DNA of 8,196 nucleotides. It comes from Deltaproteobacteria bacterium. GTDB lineage: Bacteria > Bdellovibrionota > FAC87 > UBA2466. Of this stretch, positions 6,143 through 8,196 are shown one piece after another (within the stretch, counting starts at the first letter, position 1; each line of letters opens with the position of its first letter). The notes below the pieces were generated by a model. That model had not been told where the DNA came from and did not search any database. It saw only the letters and a program-made list of their open reading frames with translations. Position numbers and translations under genes: made by a program. The stretch spans positions 1 through 8,196 of the forward strand of contig JABMMY010000158.1 of NCBI GenBank assembly GCA_013205415.1, written 5' to 3'.

Positions 6143-6957
6143 AAATTTTTCTATCACTTCTTTCTCTAATGGTTCTTTCTAGCTGTGGCATTAAGGACAT
6201 GGCTAATGAGGCCAGGGAAAATTTAAGAAAAACTGGAAATGCGGTTCACCTTCAAGTATTAACCACGGCACTTCAGCAAATGTTATCTCCTGTGAATACA
6301 GAAAGTTTAACTCCGCCGGTCCGAATGTTCCCTTTTGGTGATACCTTTGCAAGAGAGGGGACCCCGATTGAAATTTTAGAGGTTTACCACACCTTTTTAC
6401 TGGACGTAAAACTCGGGGGCTCTACCAATAAGTCTCGCCCCACATCAAGAGATCTTCGTTTGGCGAGTCGCAAGATAAGTCTTGCCGCTGCGGGAGTGAT
6501 CTCCTCATTTACCTCTCAAGATAAATTTGAAAGTATTTTAAATTCTCAGATAGAGCTTGGCGGGCGTTACGAAGATACTGCCTATATTATTTGCCTAACT
6601 CGATACACCTATCTTAGAGATTTCTTTCTTTCCTCTATTATAGAAAAATCGGACAGAGTGAATTTAGATTCTGTAAAAAAGGCGGCCGAGTATTTTAGTC
6701 AGTTAAAATACATAGCAAATCTTAGTTACCTAGATCGGATCGTACTCCATATTCCTCAGTTTGTGGTGGTAGAGCCAGCGGAAACTGAAGTGCAGCCCAA
6801 AGAGGAGGTATTAGAGGATCTCGATATCTCAATCAATCCTCAAGAATATAAACTTATCGCTCGCAAAGCGATTCGTCGATTCGAACGAGATGAAAAATTA
6901 CGAGATCTATTGCACAATACCGCAGAAGGACAGGCTCTCCTTAACGTATTCCAATAG
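6139..6957 (+). CDS. Putative outer-membrane lipoprotein of unknown function
   Basis: I do not recognise this 272-residue protein's family. It starts with a short lipoprotein signal peptide (MKIFLSLLSLMVLSSC) whose lipobox is LSSC, so Cys16 would be the lipidated residue. The next residue is Gly, not Asp, which favours sorting to the outer membrane. The remainder is mostly predicted helical: a long helix-rich region from about 20 to 205, then an acidic Pro/Glu linker (about 212-228, EPAETEVQPKEEVLEDLD) and a basic helical tail (about 236-265, YKLIARKAIRRFERDEKLRDLL). The start is GTG, coupled by a 4-nt overlap to the CHI-like gene, and a terminator hairpin begins 23 nt after the stop. The coupling suggests a joint role at the envelope, perhaps with the CHI-like protein as its soluble partner; this is inference. 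Confidence 0.85.
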   Translation: MKIFLSLLSLMVLSSCGIKDMANEARENLRKTGNAVHLQVLTTALQQMLSPVNTESLTPPVRMFPFGDTFAREGTPIEILEVYHTFLLDVKLGGSTNKSRPTSRDLRLASRKISLAAAGVISSFTSQDKFESILNSQIELGGRYEDTAYIICLTRYTYLRDFFLSSIIEKSDRVNLDSVKKAAEYFSQLKYIANLSYLDRIVLHIPQFVVVEPAETEVQPKEEVLEDLDISINPQEYKLIARKAIRRFERDEKLRDLLHNTAEGQALLNVFQ

Positions 6958-6980
6958 TATCTGTTTGAAATAGTGTTTTT

Positions 6981-7013
6981 AAAAGGGGCTTCTTCTTAAG
7001 GAGCCCCTTTTTT
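6981..7013 (+). terminator. Intrinsic terminator between convergent genes
   Basis: A long stem (6981-6994 with 6998-7011, one G-U pair) with a 3-nt loop is followed by T to 7013, giving six T (7008-7013). It lies 23 nt after the lipoprotein stop and 3 nt from the stop of the opposing gene. On the minus strand the T-stretch is only four long and within the stem, so it probably works better for the plus-strand unit but may serve both. Confidence 0.9.
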
Positions 7014-7016
7014 ATA

Positions 7017-8030
7017 TTAGTTTAAGCTTGAGGTCACTTCACACCGAGCACTGAGTGTAACGGAAATATCTTTGTCAGGGTAGGGAAGCACCACCTCAAG
7101 TCGCTTTCGTTCTAGAGGGCTCACAAAGAAATATTGATGCAGAGGAATTTCTTGGTTTTTTAGAATTAAGAAGGTAGAGCACTGTTGAATTTTATTTTCT
7201 AAGTTAGTCATTCGGTAAAAAAATTTCATTTGGTTAGGGGCGTGGTCTAGCGTGAATCCACAACCTACCTTCATCAGCGGCAATGATTCCGATTCACATT
7301 TAAAAGAGGGAAGAGATAATCGATATCTAGTATCTATCACTGCCTGCACAACGGCAAACAGGCAGAAAACAAGAAAAAGGTTGAGAGCACGTTTTTTGAA
7401 CGCGGCATTAAAAACTTTTCTAGAGAAATATTTTTCAAATCCCGCACCTATCAGTAGGTGGACCGTAAATATGACACTCCAAAATACAATAGAGTAGGTA
7501 GGCCCTCTCCAATCCATAAGACTTGGAATACAGGGCTCGTGTATGCAGTTGACATTTTGCGATGCGGGAAAAAGAAAGTAGGACACTGCAAAAATAAAAG
7601 GATTAAAGATTGAAATAAGAAATAGTGCATTACTTTTTTTAGTGGGCAAGAATATGAGCGCTAAGAGGGCAACCGGGATGGTGAAGTAGTGATAGTGGCT
7701 GAGGAGGAATTCATCGATGGGAAGTCCGGGCTGGTACATAAACTCAACAAGACCGAGAAGGTTTTTACCCATGAGGGTGCGGTATTGGTTATCGATGAGC
7801 CAGAAGACCTGGGTGAAGCAGGCAATGGATAGAAAGCCGGTGAGCCAGCCTCTATGCTTAAAGAGAATGCCCATCGCCATTCCGATAAGGGCTAGATTAC
7901 AGAACCACCAGTAAAAACCCTGTTCAATGCCGTAACGGCTAATGTCGATATAGGTATTAATTCCCGCCCATACGGCGAGGATGAATCCTGCAATGATAAA
8001 AGGGTCGATTTTAGTTTTGTATTTTTTCAT
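7017..8030 (-). CDS. Polytopic membrane protein of unknown function with Cys-containing C-terminal domain
   Basis: I do not recognise the family of this 337-residue protein. Seven hydrophobic segments are seen at about 10-27, 40-57, 62-80, 112-128, 134-154, 178-197 and 215-233. The N-terminus (MKKYKTK) and the loops with K131-K132 and 204-214 (RKVFNAAFKKR) are basic, so by the positive-inside rule the N-terminus is inside and the C-terminal ~100 residues are outside. That outer domain has Cys245, Cys257, Cys284 and Cys330, and the outer loop 155-177 has Cys162 and Cys167, all possible disulphide partners. A HYHY motif (112-115) starts TM4, and NPF (143-145) lies in TM5. No enzyme motif is visible. 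It has its own promoter candidate and a convergent neighbour, so it is likely monocistronic. No good ribosome site precedes the ATG. Confidence 0.85.
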   Translation of the reverse strand: MKKYKTKIDPFIIAGFILAVWAGINTYIDISRYGIEQGFYWWFCNLALIGMAMGILFKHRGWLTGFLSIACFTQVFWLIDNQYRTLMGKNLLGLVEFMYQPGLPIDEFLLSHYHYFTIPVALLALIFLPTKKSNALFLISIFNPFIFAVSYFLFPASQNVNCIHEPCIPSLMDWRGPTYSIVFWSVIFTVHLLIGAGFEKYFSRKVFNAAFKKRALNLFLVFCLFAVVQAVIDTRYRLSLPSFKCESESLPLMKVGCGFTLDHAPNQMKFFYRMTNLENKIQQCSTFLILKNQEIPLHQYFFVSPLERKRLEVVLPYPDKDISVTLSARCEVTSSLN

Positions 8031-8055
8031 TTTAAAATGGCCGACTAGAAGATAA

Positions 8056-8084
8056 AGGATACCAACCCCTTAGATTTCCTGCAA
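8056..8084 (-). promoter_or_regulatory. Candidate promoter for the 7-TM protein gene
   Basis: On the minus strand TTGCAG (8079-8084) and TATCCT (8056-8061) are spaced by 17 bp, ending about 25 nt upstream of the ATG at 8030. This is a fair sigma70-like match. The large palindrome begins within 15-20 bp upstream of the -35, so it could influence this promoter. Confidence 0.5.
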
Positions 8085-8097
8085 CTTTCAAAATAAA

Positions 8098-8162
8098 CAT
8101 TAATAGACCTCTTTCATGAGCTAAAATATTAATGTTTTAGCTCATGAAAGAGGTCTAATAGT
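8098..8162. repeat. Long near-perfect palindrome (23-bp perfect arms)
   Basis: Arms 8104-8126 and 8135-8157 are perfect reverse complements over 23 bp, with an 8-nt centre (8127-8134). Including the centre and flanks, the symmetric region extends from about 8099 to 8162 with a few mismatches. The 8-nt centre (TATTAATG) is also the reverse complement of the 8 bases just before and into the left arm (8098-8105, CATTAATA), so a second, alternative pairing exists. Neither side has a T-run, so it is not a textbook terminator. It could be a mobile-element end or MITE-like insertion, a cruciform site, a structured RNA, or an assembly/amplification fold-back near the contig edge. Confidence 0.85.
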
Positions 8163-8196
8163 TAAAGCATGTAAAAAACTCGACAAGGTACCCTCC

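Noticed and set aside
8098..8162. Reading the large palindrome as an intrinsic terminator
   Set aside because: No T-run follows on either strand, and the gene next to it is read away from it, so its start, not its end, faces the palindrome.

Overview
The window looks like part of a Gram-negative bacterial chromosome of moderate to low G+C. Several products carry Sec signal peptides and one has a lipobox followed by Gly, so there is export to a periplasm and probably an outer membrane. The gene mix (exported BMP-type binding protein with its ABC ATPase, secreted caspase-like protein, small exported proteins of unknown role) would suit a Bdellovibrio-like or other former-deltaproteobacterial genome. 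That placement is a guess; no rRNA, tRNA or phylogenetic marker is present. I see no phage, transposase, CRISPR or plasmid genes.

Left part (1-4226), all on the minus strand. Read in the direction of transcription, the order is: a 560-residue GT-C-like membrane protein (2544-4226); an RluA-family pseudouridine synthase 19 nt downstream (1676-2524); a 177-nt gap with a weak hairpin and a tandem 9-mer; then a BMP-family periplasmic binding protein (476-1498), whose stop overlaps the start of an ABC ATPase (2-479) that runs off the left edge. The last two genes are the start of a nucleoside-type ABC importer operon; the permeases should lie just outside the window.

Middle (4227-6957), plus strand. 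A divergent intergenic region with an 8-bp perfect inverted repeat leads to a secreted caspase-like (C14) protein with an intact His/Cys dyad (4440-5252), which ends at a clear intrinsic terminator (5287-5322). A good sigma70-like promoter (5433-5460) then drives a two-gene unit: an exported chalcone-isomerase-fold protein (5498-6142) and an overlapping lipoprotein of unknown function (6139-6957). A terminator hairpin at 6981-7013 separates it from a convergent gene.

Right part (7017-8196). A minus-strand 7-TM protein with a Cys-containing C-terminal domain (7017-8030) has a plausible promoter at 8056-8084. Immediately upstream is a striking palindrome (arms 8104-8126 and 8135-8157, 23/23 matched) that does not look like a terminator. 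This palindrome, the stand-alone secreted caspase-like protein and the coupled CHI-like/lipoprotein pair are the parts most worth a second look. I did not find a recognisable new multi-gene defence or signalling system.
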